From Aliihoeflea aestuarii (GTDB taxonomy: Bacteria > Pseudomonadota > Alphaproteobacteria > Rhizobiales > Rhizobiaceae): a stretch of 64,000 bases of DNA. The position numbers and the translations under genes were made by a program. Below, piece after piece: positions 32,059 through 39,950 of this stretch. The stretch lies in contig NZ_JAAAMK010000002.1 of the NCBI RefSeq assembly GCF_024105665.1, positions 310,001 through 374,000 of the forward strand, read 5' to 3'. The number at the start of each line of letters is the position of its first letter. Positions within the stretch are counted from its first letter, which is position 1. The notes under the pieces were generated by a model, which was given only the letters and a program-made list of their open reading frames with translations, did not search any database and had not been told where the DNA came from.

Positions 32059-33174
32059 ATGCGCGTCGGCTGTCCGAAGGAAATCAAGAATCACGAGTAC
32101 CGCGTCGGGCTCACCCCCGGTTCGGTCCGCGAATATGTCGCGCACGGCCACGACGTTCTCGTCGAAACCGGCGCGGGCGCGGGGATCGGTGCGGACGACA
32201 ACGCCTATCGCGCGGCAGGCGCGACGATCGCAAAGACCGCGGGCGAAGTATTCGCCAAGTCGGACATGGTCGTGAAGGTCAAGGAGCCGCAACCGTCCGA
32301 ATGGATGCAGCTTCGCGAGGACCAGATCCTCTACACCTACCTTCACCTTGCGCCCGATCCGGAGCAGACGAAGGGGCTGATCGAATCCGGCGTCACCGCC
32401 ATTGCCTATGAAACCGTCACCGATGATCGCGGCGGCTTGCCGCTTCTCGCCCCCATGTCGGAAGTCGCCGGTCGTCTGTCGATTCAGGCCGGTGCGACCG
32501 CTCTGCAAAAGGCAAATGGCGGACGTGGCGTGCTGCTCGGCGGCGTGCCCGGCGTGCTTCCGGGCAAGGTCACGGTCATTGGAGGCGGCGTCGTCGGCCT
32601 TCATGCGGCGAAAATGGCCGTCGGCCTCGGCGCGGACGTCACCATTCTCGACCGCTCGATCCCGCGCCTTCGCCAGCTCGACGACATCTTCAACGGCCGC
32701 GTCCACACCCGCTATTCCACCGTCGAGGCGCTGGAAGAGGAATGCTTCTCAGGCGATATCGTCGTCGGAGCCGTCCTCATTCCGGGCGCCGCCGCGCCCA
32801 AACTGGTCACGCGTGAGATGCTCTCGGGCATGAAGAAGGGCGCGGTTCTGGTCGATGTCGCGATCGATCAGGGCGGCTGTTTCGAAACGTCCCACGCCAC
32901 CACACATGCGGAGCCGACCTACGAGGTCGACGGCATCATCCATTATTGCGTGGCCAACATGCCCGGCGCAGTTCCCGTCACCTCCGCCCACGCGCTTAAC
33001 AACGCGACGCTGCACTATGGCTTGCAGCTTGCCGATCGCGGTCTGAACGCCATTCTCGACGACAGGCACCTGCGCAACGGCCTCAACATCCATAAGGGCC
33101 GCATCACCAACGCACCCGTCGCCGAAGCGCTCGGCTACGAGATGGTCGAGGTGCAAAAGGCCCTCGCCGCCTGA
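32059..33174 (+). CDS. ald: alanine dehydrogenase
   Basis: 371 residues. NAD-dependent interconversion of L-alanine and pyruvate plus ammonia. [20 protein letters not shown] at the N-terminus, [16 protein letters not shown], the NAD site [24 protein letters not shown] and [19 protein letters not shown] are all diagnostic. GGGAG precedes the ATG. Divergent Lrp-type gene upstream and strong terminator downstream: a single-gene unit. Confidence 0.97.
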   Translation: MRVGCPKEIKNHEYRVGLTPGSVREYVAHGHDVLVETGAGAGIGADDNAYRAAGATIAKTAGEVFAKSDMVVKVKEPQPSEWMQLREDQILYTYLHLAPDPEQTKGLIESGVTAIAYETVTDDRGGLPLLAPMSEVAGRLSIQAGATALQKANGGRGVLLGGVPGVLPGKVTVIGGGVVGLHAAKMAVGLGADVTILDRSIPRLRQLDDIFNGRVHTRYSTVEALEEECFSGDIVVGAVLIPGAAAPKLVTREMLSGMKKGAVLVDVAIDQGGCFETSHATTHAEPTYEVDGIIHYCVANMPGAVPVTSAHALNNATLHYGLQLADRGLNAILDDRHLRNGLNIHKGRITNAPVAEALGYEMVEVQKALAA

Positions 33175-33189
33175 AGCCATTCGGAAAAC

Positions 33190-33223
33190 AAAGAGCCGCC
33201 GGTTGCTGAATTGGCGGCTCTTT
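33190..33223. terminator. bidirectional terminator between ald and OmpA-like gene
   Basis: 11-bp stem aaagagccgcc/ggcggctcttt with a 12-nt loop. T-rich ends on both strands suit ald (rightward) and the OmpA-like gene (leftward). Confidence 0.88.
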
Positions 33224-33229
33224 CTTGGT

Positions 33230-33787
33230 TCAACGCACGAATTCGTCGATGCGCCGGATAGTGACGCGGCGGTTTCGCCAGTCCTCGTAAGGCGTATTGA
33301 TCAACAGGTAATCCTCACCGTAACCTACCGTCTCCAGCATCCGGCCGGACACGCCGAATTCGTTGACAAGGACACGCCGAAGGGAATCGGCCCGGCGTTC
33401 CGACAATATCTGGTTGGATTCGCGCGAGCCGACAGCGTCCGTATGGCCCTCTATCAAAAAGCGCGCGCCGCGACGACGACGGCCGAGTTGCTCGAACGCA
33501 CTGGCGATCTCACGCACTTTGCGAAATTCCGAACGCGGAATCGTTGCCGATCCGAACTCGAAGTTGATTGCCTGAATGTCGATGGACGGCGCTTGCCGCC
33601 GAAGCTCCGGCCGGCGGCGGAATTCCTGGATCGTGACACGATCCTCAGGACGAACCCGACGCCGCGGCGCCGCATCGAGTTGGCGCATGATCTGCCCGGA
33701 CGACGGTCCGCTGCGGTCCTGTGCGGCGGCAAATGAGGGCACGGCTATCGCTGCGGCAAAGCTGGCCAGGAAAAAACGGCGGTTCAT
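33230..33787 (-). CDS. OmpA-family exported protein
   Basis: 185 residues. Signal peptide MNRRFFLASFAAAIAVPSFAAAQ, a charged proline-rich linker, then the OmpA/peptidoglycan-binding domain: INFEFGSATIPRSEFRKVREIA, FLIEGHTDAVGSRESNQILSERR and ADSLRRVLVNEFGVS. Gly-His-Thr-Asp and the Arg-Arg-Ala region form the diaminopimelate site. No beta-barrel, so a periplasmic or loosely attached peptidoglycan-binding protein. Confidence 0.9.
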   Translation of the reverse strand: MNRRFFLASFAAAIAVPSFAAAQDRSGPSSGQIMRQLDAAPRRRVRPEDRVTIQEFRRRPELRRQAPSIDIQAINFEFGSATIPRSEFRKVREIASAFEQLGRRRRGARFLIEGHTDAVGSRESNQILSERRADSLRRVLVNEFGVSGRMLETVGYGEDYLLINTPYEDWRNRRVTIRRIDEFVR

Positions 33788-33880
33788 ATGGTCGTCTCCT
33801 TCTCGAAATCATCGGGAAGGAGATTGTCAAACCGTCCCTGAAGCATGGCTGAATGCGGTGTTGGCAAATGTTCAGCTTTC

Positions 33881-34367
33881 TTAACGCCTTCTATCCGCCC
33901 GCTCGATCCGCACCTGATAGCAATTGTTTCTGGCCGAGCGGACGTGGATATAGGCAACGTCCCGACGCTTGAGCATCAATTGCGCATAATGCGCAATTTC
34001 GCTGGACGGCGTGACCTGACCGGTCCCGTAGACGATCCTGTTGTCTCCTCCATAACCGCGAAGAATGTAGTCGGGCGACGTTTTCAGGATGGGTGGTGTG
34101 TCGTCGCCTTCGATGGCTCGTTCACATGGACGGCAATGCAAAAAGATCGGACCGGTCTCGGCATAAGGCTGCAGGTCGAGAAATGGGCGGTAGGCGAGGA
34201 CTATATAGTCTTCGCCGTCGGCCACGTCCTGCAGGCAGGTGCCGACATGGAACACCGTCGCCTGACGATGTTTTCACTTCCGGCAATCGCCCATAGACGT
34301 CAGTTCCCCCGCTTTGCAGGAACCTGACTTCATCGGTGCGCAATGCAACGTATCGAATGCTGGGCAT
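33881..34367 (-). pseudogene. DUF1203 family gene, frameshifted
   Basis: ATG 34367 (GAGGAG upstream) opens MPSIRYVALRTDEVRFLQSG and runs to GDGVPCRH, where the family continues with a Cys-rich loop. Here the frame changes near 34238-34242, and the rest continues in the next frame as CLQDVADGEDYIVLAYRPF, GPIFLHCRPCERA, YGGDNRIVYGTGQV and HVRSARNNCYQVRIER, ending at 33881. Dropping one base at the junction rejoins CRH-CLQD. One insertion or a sequencing error explains it. Function of the family is unknown. Confidence 0.75.
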
Positions 34368-34514
34368 CAAGGTCTCCTCGAGCGTTGAACGACGCCATTG
34401 TCAGGACAACGACTTCGTGCAGCCACCCGAAAACAAGAGTCCTCGCCCACTGTCACGGGACCGTTACGCCACTCGGCTAACAAGTGCGGAAACAGCCGAT
34501 AAGGAGAAGACCGA

Positions 34515-35129
34515 ATGCACGCCCGGACCACGTTAACGACCCTTGCTCTTGCCACGATATTCATGCTCGCCGGCGCGCAGGCGCAGGAATACGTCGCACC
34601 CTTCGCCTACCCGCAGCCGGAGGAGGATGGCGAGTTCAACACGTTGATCGAGATTCCGGCCGGCGAAATCACGAAATACGAGGTGGACGCCGATACGGGA
34701 CACCTCATAGTCGACCGATACATGTCGATGCCGGTCGCCTATCCCACGAATTACGGCTCGATCCCCAGTTCGCTCGGCGGCGATGGCGATCCGCTCGACG
34801 CGCTGGTCATCACCCGCGTGCCGGTCGTGCCGGGCGCGATGATCCGCGTGCGCGCCATCGGCATCATGAAGATGATCGACGGCGGCGAGCAAGACGACAA
34901 GATCGTCGCCGTGCCGGTGTCGGATGTCGACCCGACCTATGACGCGATCCGCGAGATGGAAGATCTGCCGGAAATGGAACGCAACAGGCTCGAAGCGTTC
35001 TTCCGGGTTTACAAAGACCTGCCGGAAGGCTCGAAAGTGATCGAACTCGGCGGATACGACAGTGCCGAAGCAGCCGGTGCAGCGATCAGCGAGGCGATCT
35101 CGAACTACCGCGCGCAAGCAACGGAATAG
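34515..35129 (+). CDS. ppa: exported inorganic pyrophosphatase
   Basis: 204 residues. The family I pyrophosphatase core is clear: IEIPAGEITKYEVDADTG, MPVAYPTNYGSIPSSLGGDGDPLDALVI (catalytic Asp cluster) and DDKIVAVPVSDVDPTYD, plus the C-terminal FFRVYKDLPEGS. It is preceded by a convincing signal peptide, MHARTTLTTLALATIFMLAGAQAQ, which ordinary cytosolic Ppa lacks. It should act in the periplasm, supplying phosphate from pyrophosphate or removing PPi. AAGGAGAAGACCGA precedes the ATG. Very likely not the housekeeping enzyme, which must be elsewhere. Confidence 0.92.
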   Translation: MHARTTLTTLALATIFMLAGAQAQEYVAPFAYPQPEEDGEFNTLIEIPAGEITKYEVDADTGHLIVDRYMSMPVAYPTNYGSIPSSLGGDGDPLDALVITRVPVVPGAMIRVRAIGIMKMIDGGEQDDKIVAVPVSDVDPTYDAIREMEDLPEMERNRLEAFFRVYKDLPEGSKVIELGGYDSAEAAGAAISEAISNYRAQATE

Positions 35130-35645
35130 CTACACCCAGGGCTCGACGATTTCCTCGTCATAGCCATAGGGCGCGAACCCCATGCGCTGGTAGAGTTGCA
35201 GAGCACGCGGACTGTCGAGCGTATTGGTGTGGATGACGAGTTTTTCAGGCTCGCTGTCCCACCCCGCGTGGATAGCCTCCGACAGGAAGAACTTCGCCAG
35301 CCCCCGCCCCTGAAACTCGGGCATCAGGCCGAAATAGAGGATCTCGGCCTCGCCCGGCAGACGGGCAAGGTCGAGTTCGTAAAAGCCGGCGGGGCATCCA
35401 TCGACATAGAGCACGTCGATCCGCGTCGTCGGCGCATGGATCGCCTCGGCCAGTTCGCCGTCGCTCGTCTGTCGGCGCAACAGCCAGTGATGCGGCTTGC
35501 CCACTTCGCGGTAAAGATAGCGATAGAAGGAAAGCGGCATCTGCCGCGCACGCATCAGGGCAACGCGCTGTCCGTGCGGCATCGCCATCCGCGCGGATGG
35601 CCGCTCGCGCATCTCCAGATGCGTGATGCGCGCGTGAAGGGTCAC
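35130..35645 (-). CDS. GNAT family N-acetyltransferase
   Basis: 171 residues from GTG 35645, which overlaps the sulfurtransferase stop (GTGA); longer frames are inside that gene. GNAT motifs: EILYFGLMPEFQGRGLAKFFL (acetyl-CoA loop Q/R-G-x-G/A) and IHTNTLDSPRALQLYQRMGF. Acceptor unknown. Co-transcribed with sseA, and its stop lies immediately beside the end of ppa on the other strand. Confidence 0.88.
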   Translation of the reverse strand: MTLHARITHLEMRERPSARMAMPHGQRVALMRARQMPLSFYRYLYREVGKPHHWLLRRQTSDGELAEAIHAPTTRIDVLYVDGCPAGFYELDLARLPGEAEILYFGLMPEFQGRGLAKFFLSEAIHAGWDSEPEKLVIHTNTLDSPRALQLYQRMGFAPYGYDEEIVEPWV

Positions 35646-36487
35646 GAGCCGGTCTCGACCGGTGTGTCGTCGCGCCTGCCCCATTCGGTCCAGGAGCCGT
35701 CATAGAGTTTGTTGTCGCGGTGCCCGACCGATTCGAGCGCCAGCGTGATGACGGCCGCCGTCACACCCGACCCGCAACTCGTCACGACAGGCTTTTCCAG
35801 ATCGACACACTGTTTTTCAAAAACCTCCTGCAACTCATTGACCGAAAGCAGTTTACCGTCTTTCGAAAGACGGGTTGCTGGTACATTCGCCGCGCCCGGC
35901 ATATGCCCCGAACGCATGCCCGCACGCGGCTCGGGATCGACACCGGTGAAGCGCCCCGCCGGCCGCGCATCTGCAATCTGGCTCGATCCGGACGCGACGA
36001 TCTCGCGCATGTCGCCGAGCCGGGCAACGCGCGCATCATCGAGCCTGGCCCTGAAGAAGGACGGCGCGATCTTCGTCGGTTCGTTCGTCACCGGCCGGCC
36101 GGCAGCCTTCCAGCGGTCGAAGCCGCCATCGAGGACATAGACCTCCCGCGCCCCCATGATGCGGAACATCCACCACACACGCGGCGCGGAAAACATGCCC
36201 GGCCCGTCATAGACGACGATGGTGTCGTTGGTCGAAATGCCCATCGAGCTTGCAAACTTCCCGAAGACTTCCTCCGACGGCAGCGTATGCGGCAGGTCGG
36301 CACCCGGCTCCACGACCAGATCCTGATCGAAAAACACTGCGCCGGGAACATGTGCGGCATCGTGCTCCGCTTTCGCATCGCGATTTTGCGCCGGCAGGTA
36401 CCATGACGCATCGACGATCGACACACCCGGTTTTCCGATCCGGCTTTCGAGCCAGTCGAAATCGACGACGAACGGGCTGGTTTCCAT
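35642..36487 (-). CDS. sseA: 3-mercaptopyruvate sulfurtransferase
   Basis: 281 residues. Two rhodanese domains: the inactive N-terminal one (VSIVDASWYLPAQNRDAKAE, VYDGPGMFSAPRVWWMFRIMG) and the catalytic C-terminal one with the loop CGSGVTA, which marks mercaptopyruvate rather than thiosulfate specificity. Transfers sulfur from 3-mercaptopyruvate to thiols or cyanide. Start of a leftward group that continues with the GNAT gene and is preceded by alaX and cysK, a set concerned with cysteine and alanine. Confidence 0.95.
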   Translation of the reverse strand: METSPFVVDFDWLESRIGKPGVSIVDASWYLPAQNRDAKAEHDAAHVPGAVFFDQDLVVEPGADLPHTLPSEEVFGKFASSMGISTNDTIVVYDGPGMFSAPRVWWMFRIMGAREVYVLDGGFDRWKAAGRPVTNEPTKIAPSFFRARLDDARVARLGDMREIVASGSSQIADARPAGRFTGVDPEPRAGMRSGHMPGAANVPATRLSKDGKLLSVNELQEVFEKQCVDLEKPVVTSCGSGVTAAVITLALESVGHRDNKLYDGSWTEWGRRDDTPVETGS

Positions 36488-36498
36488 GATTTCGCCTT

Positions 36499-37236
36499 TC
36501 AGGCTGGCATCGGGCCGAACCGAAGCCTGAACCGTCGGTTCTCGCGGCCCTTCTTCTCGATCTTGCCGATATGAATGTCGCCGATTTCACCTGTGAAGGC
36601 GACATGTGTGCCGCCGCATGGCTGGCTGTCGATGGATCCGTCCCGTCCGATCAGGACCAACCGGATGCGCCCGGTTCCCGTCGGCGGCCGAACATTCTTC
36701 GACTTCACCAGCGAAGGGTTGGCGGCAAGCTCGTCATCGCCGATCCAGCGATAGGAGACGGGATGGTCGGCAGCGACCAGTTCCATCAACTTCGCAGACA
36801 CGTCTTCTTTCGTAACCCCGGAATCCGGCAAATCGAAATCGACGCGGCTGTCATCCTCCGAAACCGACGCACCGGTGATCGGATAGGGGCAGATGACGGT
36901 GAGCAGATGACAGGCCGTGTGCATGCGCATCAGCTTCAAGCGGCGCTCCCAGTCGATCTCGAGCTTTACCGTATCGCCTATGCCCGGCACGGGCTGGCCC
37001 GGCGCGGGAAGATGAACGATCTCGTCCTTGGTCTCGCCGGCAATGGTGCCGGCGATCTCGATCACCTCGCCATTGACGCGCGTGATGCGCCCCGTGTCGC
37101 CCGGCTGGCCGCCGGATGTGGCATAAAAGATCGTCCGGTCGAGACGAATGCCGCCGCGCTCGTTGACCTCCAGCACCTTCGCCTGCGCCTCGCGCAGATA
37201 GGCGTCTTCGCGAAAAAGCGCCTGCGTCATTGCCAT
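36499..37236 (-). CDS. alaX: alanyl-tRNA editing protein, AlaX type
   Basis: 245 residues from ATG 37236, which overlaps the cysK stop (TGATG). Zinc site of the AlaRS editing domain: MRMHTACHLL (H-x3-H) and SQPCGGTHVA (C-x3-H). FYATSGGQPGDTG at the N-terminus is also conserved. Hydrolyses mischarged Ser- or Gly-tRNA(Ala). It stands in one transcript between cysteine synthase and sulfurtransferase genes. Confidence 0.93.
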   Translation of the reverse strand: MAMTQALFREDAYLREAQAKVLEVNERGGIRLDRTIFYATSGGQPGDTGRITRVNGEVIEIAGTIAGETKDEIVHLPAPGQPVPGIGDTVKLEIDWERRLKLMRMHTACHLLTVICPYPITGASVSEDDSRVDFDLPDSGVTKEDVSAKLMELVAADHPVSYRWIGDDELAANPSLVKSKNVRPPTGTGRIRLVLIGRDGSIDSQPCGGTHVAFTGEIGDIHIGKIEKKGRENRRFRLRFGPMPA

Positions 37237-38270
37237 CAGGCAACGTCCTCGAAAGGCACCGAAATCTTGACCTCCTGTTCCATCCAGCCCGGCACCGGAA
37301 GGCTCTTGGACCGCAGGAATTCGGGATTGAACATCTTGGACTGATAGCGCGTGCCATAGTCGCAAAGGATCGTCACGATCGTATGTCCCGGCCCCATCTC
37401 CTTCGCCATGCGGATCGCGCCGGCGATGTTGATGCCGGACGAGCCGCCAAGGCACATCCCCTCCTCCTGCACCAGGTCGAAGACGATCGGCAGCGCCTCC
37501 TCGTCCGGCACCTGATAGGAAAAGTCAGGGGTGAAGCCGTCCAGATTGGCGGTGATGCGCCCCTGCCCGATGCCCTCGGTGATCGACGAGCCTTCGGATT
37601 TGAGTTCGCCTTGCGTGTAATAGCTGTAGAGCGCGGCACCTAGCGGATCGGCGAGCGCGACCTTGACGCCGTTGGATTTCATGCGCAGCCCTGCCGCCAC
37701 CCCGGCCAGCGTGCCGCCGGTTCCCACAGCCGAGACGAAACCGTCGACCTTGCCGCCGGTCTGCTCCCAGATTTCCACCGCCGTCGTCTCGATATGACCG
37801 TCGCGGTTCGCGACATTGTCGAACTGGTTGGCCCAGATCGCACCGTTCGGCTCGGTCTTCGCAAGCTGCTCGGCAAGGCGACCCGAAACCTTCACGTAGT
37901 TGTTCGGGTTCCTGTAAGGCACCGCGGGCACTTCGATGAGTTCGGCACCCAAAACACGCAGCGCGTCCTTCTTTTCCTGGCTCTGCGTGTCGGGAATGAC
38001 GATCACCGTGCGATAACCGAGCGCCTTGGCGACGACCGTCAGTCCGATGCCGGTATTGCCGGCGGTCCCCTCGACGATGACGCCGCCCGGCTTCAACAAC
38101 CCCTTCTTCTCCGCGTCGCGAATGATGAAGAGCCCCGCCCGGTCCTTGACCGACTGACCGGGATTCATGAATTCCGCCTTGCCGAGGATCGTGCAGCCGG
38201 TCTCCTCGGATGCGCGCTTGAGCTTGATCAGCGGCGTGTTGCCGATGACGTCGATGACGGTGCGATCCAT
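37236..38270 (-). CDS. cysK: cysteine synthase
   Basis: 344 residues. PLP enzyme making cysteine from O-acetylserine and sulfide. GNTPLIKLKRASEETGC, PLP lysine in NPGQSVKDRAG, the substrate loop EGTAGNTGIGL and phosphate-binding GTGGTLAGV are visible. Slightly longer than E. coli CysK, as in the group common in rhizobia. First gene of the cysK-alaX-sseA-GNAT leftward operon, divergent from the ChrR-like gene. Confidence 0.94.
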   Translation of the reverse strand: MDRTVIDVIGNTPLIKLKRASEETGCTILGKAEFMNPGQSVKDRAGLFIIRDAEKKGLLKPGGVIVEGTAGNTGIGLTVVAKALGYRTVIVIPDTQSQEKKDALRVLGAELIEVPAVPYRNPNNYVKVSGRLAEQLAKTEPNGAIWANQFDNVANRDGHIETTAVEIWEQTGGKVDGFVSAVGTGGTLAGVAAGLRMKSNGVKVALADPLGAALYSYYTQGELKSEGSSITEGIGQGRITANLDGFTPDFSYQVPDEEALPIVFDLVQEEGMCLGGSSGINIAGAIRMAKEMGPGHTIVTILCDYGTRYQSKMFNPEFLRSKSLPVPGWMEQEVKISVPFEDVA

Positions 38271-38372
38271 GAACTAAATCCTCGAATATCCAAGCTTCGA
38301 AACTAGGAAGCGGCGCGAAGACTGGCAAGAACCGAATTTCGCGTTTATTCCGGCGCGGCGGTTCAAAAGCAT

Positions 38373-38397
38373 GATCCGAAAGCGCTTTGGCGACGTA
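38373..38397 (+). promoter_or_regulatory. candidate ECF-sigma promoter of chrR-SDR
   Basis: TGATCCGA (38372-38379) and GACGTA (38392-38397), identical blocks and spacing to the site before the photolyase. As TGATCC-N18-TATCGC it fits the RpoE consensus of RpoE-ChrR systems. It lies 82 nt before ATG 38479 and would place the longer reading frame from 38371 before the transcription start, supporting the shorter start. Confidence 0.5.
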
Positions 38398-38478
38398 TCG
38401 CACGCAAAGTGCGCACAAACCGCATTGAAACGGTTAAGGGTCGCTCTTATTGAAGGGCACGAGGCAGCGGGCGAAAGA

Positions 38479-39120
38479 ATGACGGCAGAGACAATCGACA
38501 CGATCGACGTGCTGATGGCGCGTTATGTGGCGGGATCGCTCCCCTATCCGGCACATGTGCTGGTCCGCGCTCATCTCGAGATCGCACGCGCGAATCATTC
38601 CTTCGTCGCCGGTCTGGAAGATATGGCGGGTGATGCGCTGGAGGACGGCGTCGCCCTGCCCCTTACCCGTCGGCTCGACCGTCTGGCAAAGATTTTCGAG
38701 ACCGCTCCGTCTGATGATCATGCGGCCCCAGCCGAAACGCCCGGCGTGTTTCCAACCGCACTGCGCGATTTCGTCGGATTCGACGAGACCGACATCCCGT
38801 GGCGGACCAAGATGCCGGGATTTCGCGAATACGAGTTCGAGTCAGATGGCTGTCACGCTTCGATCTACTGGATCAAGCCGGGACGCAAGATTCCCGCCCA
38901 CACGCATGAGGGGCAGGAGTTGACGCTCGTTCTCGACGGCGCGTTCGCCGATGGCGACGGCCGTTATGGACGCGGAGACATCGCCATTGCGGACGATACC
39001 GTGGACCATCGCCCGATCGCGGAATCGGAGCGTCCCTGCATCTGCTTCGCCGTCACCGACGCGCCGTTGCGCCTGACCGGATCGCTCGGGCAGCGGCTCG
39101 GCGATATTCTGGGTCTCTGA
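38479..39120 (+). CDS. chrR: ChrR-like cupin anti-sigma factor lacking the N-terminal zinc cysteines
   Basis: 213 residues from ATG 38479. The C-terminal cupin domain (about 90-213) has H141, H143, E147 and H177 in HTHEGQE and DHRPIA, the same residue numbers as the zinc ligands of Rhodobacter ChrR. The N-terminal anti-sigma domain has H32, but the C-x2-C positions that follow it in ChrR are A36 and N39, so the second zinc site is lost. No rpoE gene is adjacent. It could still bind its sigma factor through the helical fold, or be a sensor-only paralogue. Followed by an SDR gene after 2 nt. Confidence 0.82.
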   Translation: MTAETIDTIDVLMARYVAGSLPYPAHVLVRAHLEIARANHSFVAGLEDMAGDALEDGVALPLTRRLDRLAKIFETAPSDDHAAPAETPGVFPTALRDFVGFDETDIPWRTKMPGFREYEFESDGCHASIYWIKPGRKIPAHTHEGQELTLVLDGAFADGDGRYGRGDIAIADDTVDHRPIAESERPCICFAVTDAPLRLTGSLGQRLGDILGL

Positions 39121-39122
39121 TT

Positions 39123-39950
39123 ATGAGCCTCTACCGTGCCAAGCCGCAGGATGGCGTCGCCTGGATCACAGGCGCCTCGACCGGAATAGGCCGGCAACTC
39201 GCCATCGACCTGGCCCGCGAGGGCTATGTCGTCGCCATAACCGCGCGAGACGACGACAAGCTGGACGAAGTCGCCGAAATGGCCTCGGAAGGTCGGGGGC
39301 GTATCGTCCCGGTCGCGTGCGATGTCACCGACGAACAGGCGATGGACGAGGCCGTCGCGCGTATCGAGCGTGAACTGGGGCCGATCGTGCTCGCGATTTT
39401 CAATGCCGGCACCTATTCGCCAACCCTTGGGGAACGGCTCGAAACACATAATTTCCATGCGACCTTCACAGTCAATCTGTTCGGCGTTGTGAACGGCCTC
39501 GTGCCCGTTGCCGACCGCATGCGCGATCGAGGTTTCGGCCAGATTGCGATCACCGGATCGGTCACCTCCTATTTCGGCCTTCCGTCAGCCGCAGCCTATG
39601 GGGCCACAAAGGCAGCGCTGAACAGCATGGCGCGTAGCTTGAAATACGATTTCGACAAGCTCAACATCCGTATCCAGATGTTCAACCCCGGTTTCGTCGA
39701 CACGCCTTTGACGAAGAAGAACAAGTTCGCCATGCCGGCGCTGATGACGGTCGAGAACGCGGCGCAAAGATATGCGCAAGGATTGAAGACCGGCGGTTTC
39801 GAGGTTTCCTTTCCGCGCCGCCTCTCATGGGTGCTGAAGGCTTGCGCGTATCTGCCTGAATCACTTTACTATCTCATCGTTCGCAAAGTCACCGGCTGGG
39901 ACAAAAGACGGGTCGCTTCCGGCAAGGACAAGCGACGCATGCCGCACTAG
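39123..39950 (+). CDS. short-chain dehydrogenase/reductase
   Basis: 275 residues. NAD(P) site WITGASTGIGRQLA, NAG motif in FNAGTYSP, catalytic Ser in ITGSVTSYFG and Y-x3-K in AAYGATKAALN. In many RpoE-ChrR clusters an SDR of this kind accompanies the FAD oxidoreductase and Cfa genes, and here it directly follows chrR. Substrate unknown; membrane-derived aldehydes or fatty-acid derivatives are plausible. Basic C-terminus (DKRRVASGKDKRR). Its stop overlaps the stop of the convergent MFS gene (ctag). Confidence 0.88.
   Translation: MSLYRAKPQDGVAWITGASTGIGRQLAIDLAREGYVVAITARDDDKLDEVAEMASEGRGRIVPVACDVTDEQAMDEAVARIERELGPIVLAIFNAGTYSPTLGERLETHNFHATFTVNLFGVVNGLVPVADRMRDRGFGQIAITGSVTSYFGLPSAAAYGATKAALNSMARSLKYDFDKLNIRIQMFNPGFVDTPLTKKNKFAMPALMTVENAAQRYAQGLKTGGFEVSFPRRLSWVLKACAYLPESLYYLIVRKVTGWDKRRVASGKDKRRMPH

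Noticed and set aside
33845-34327. Rightward 160-codon frame over the DUF1203 region
   Set aside because: The opposite strand contains both halves of a recognisable DUF1203 protein; this frame is its shadow.
38371-38478. Longer N-terminus for the ChrR-like protein from ATG 38371
   Set aside because: It would begin upstream of the likely transcription start, and the shorter start gives cupin residue numbers identical to known ChrR.
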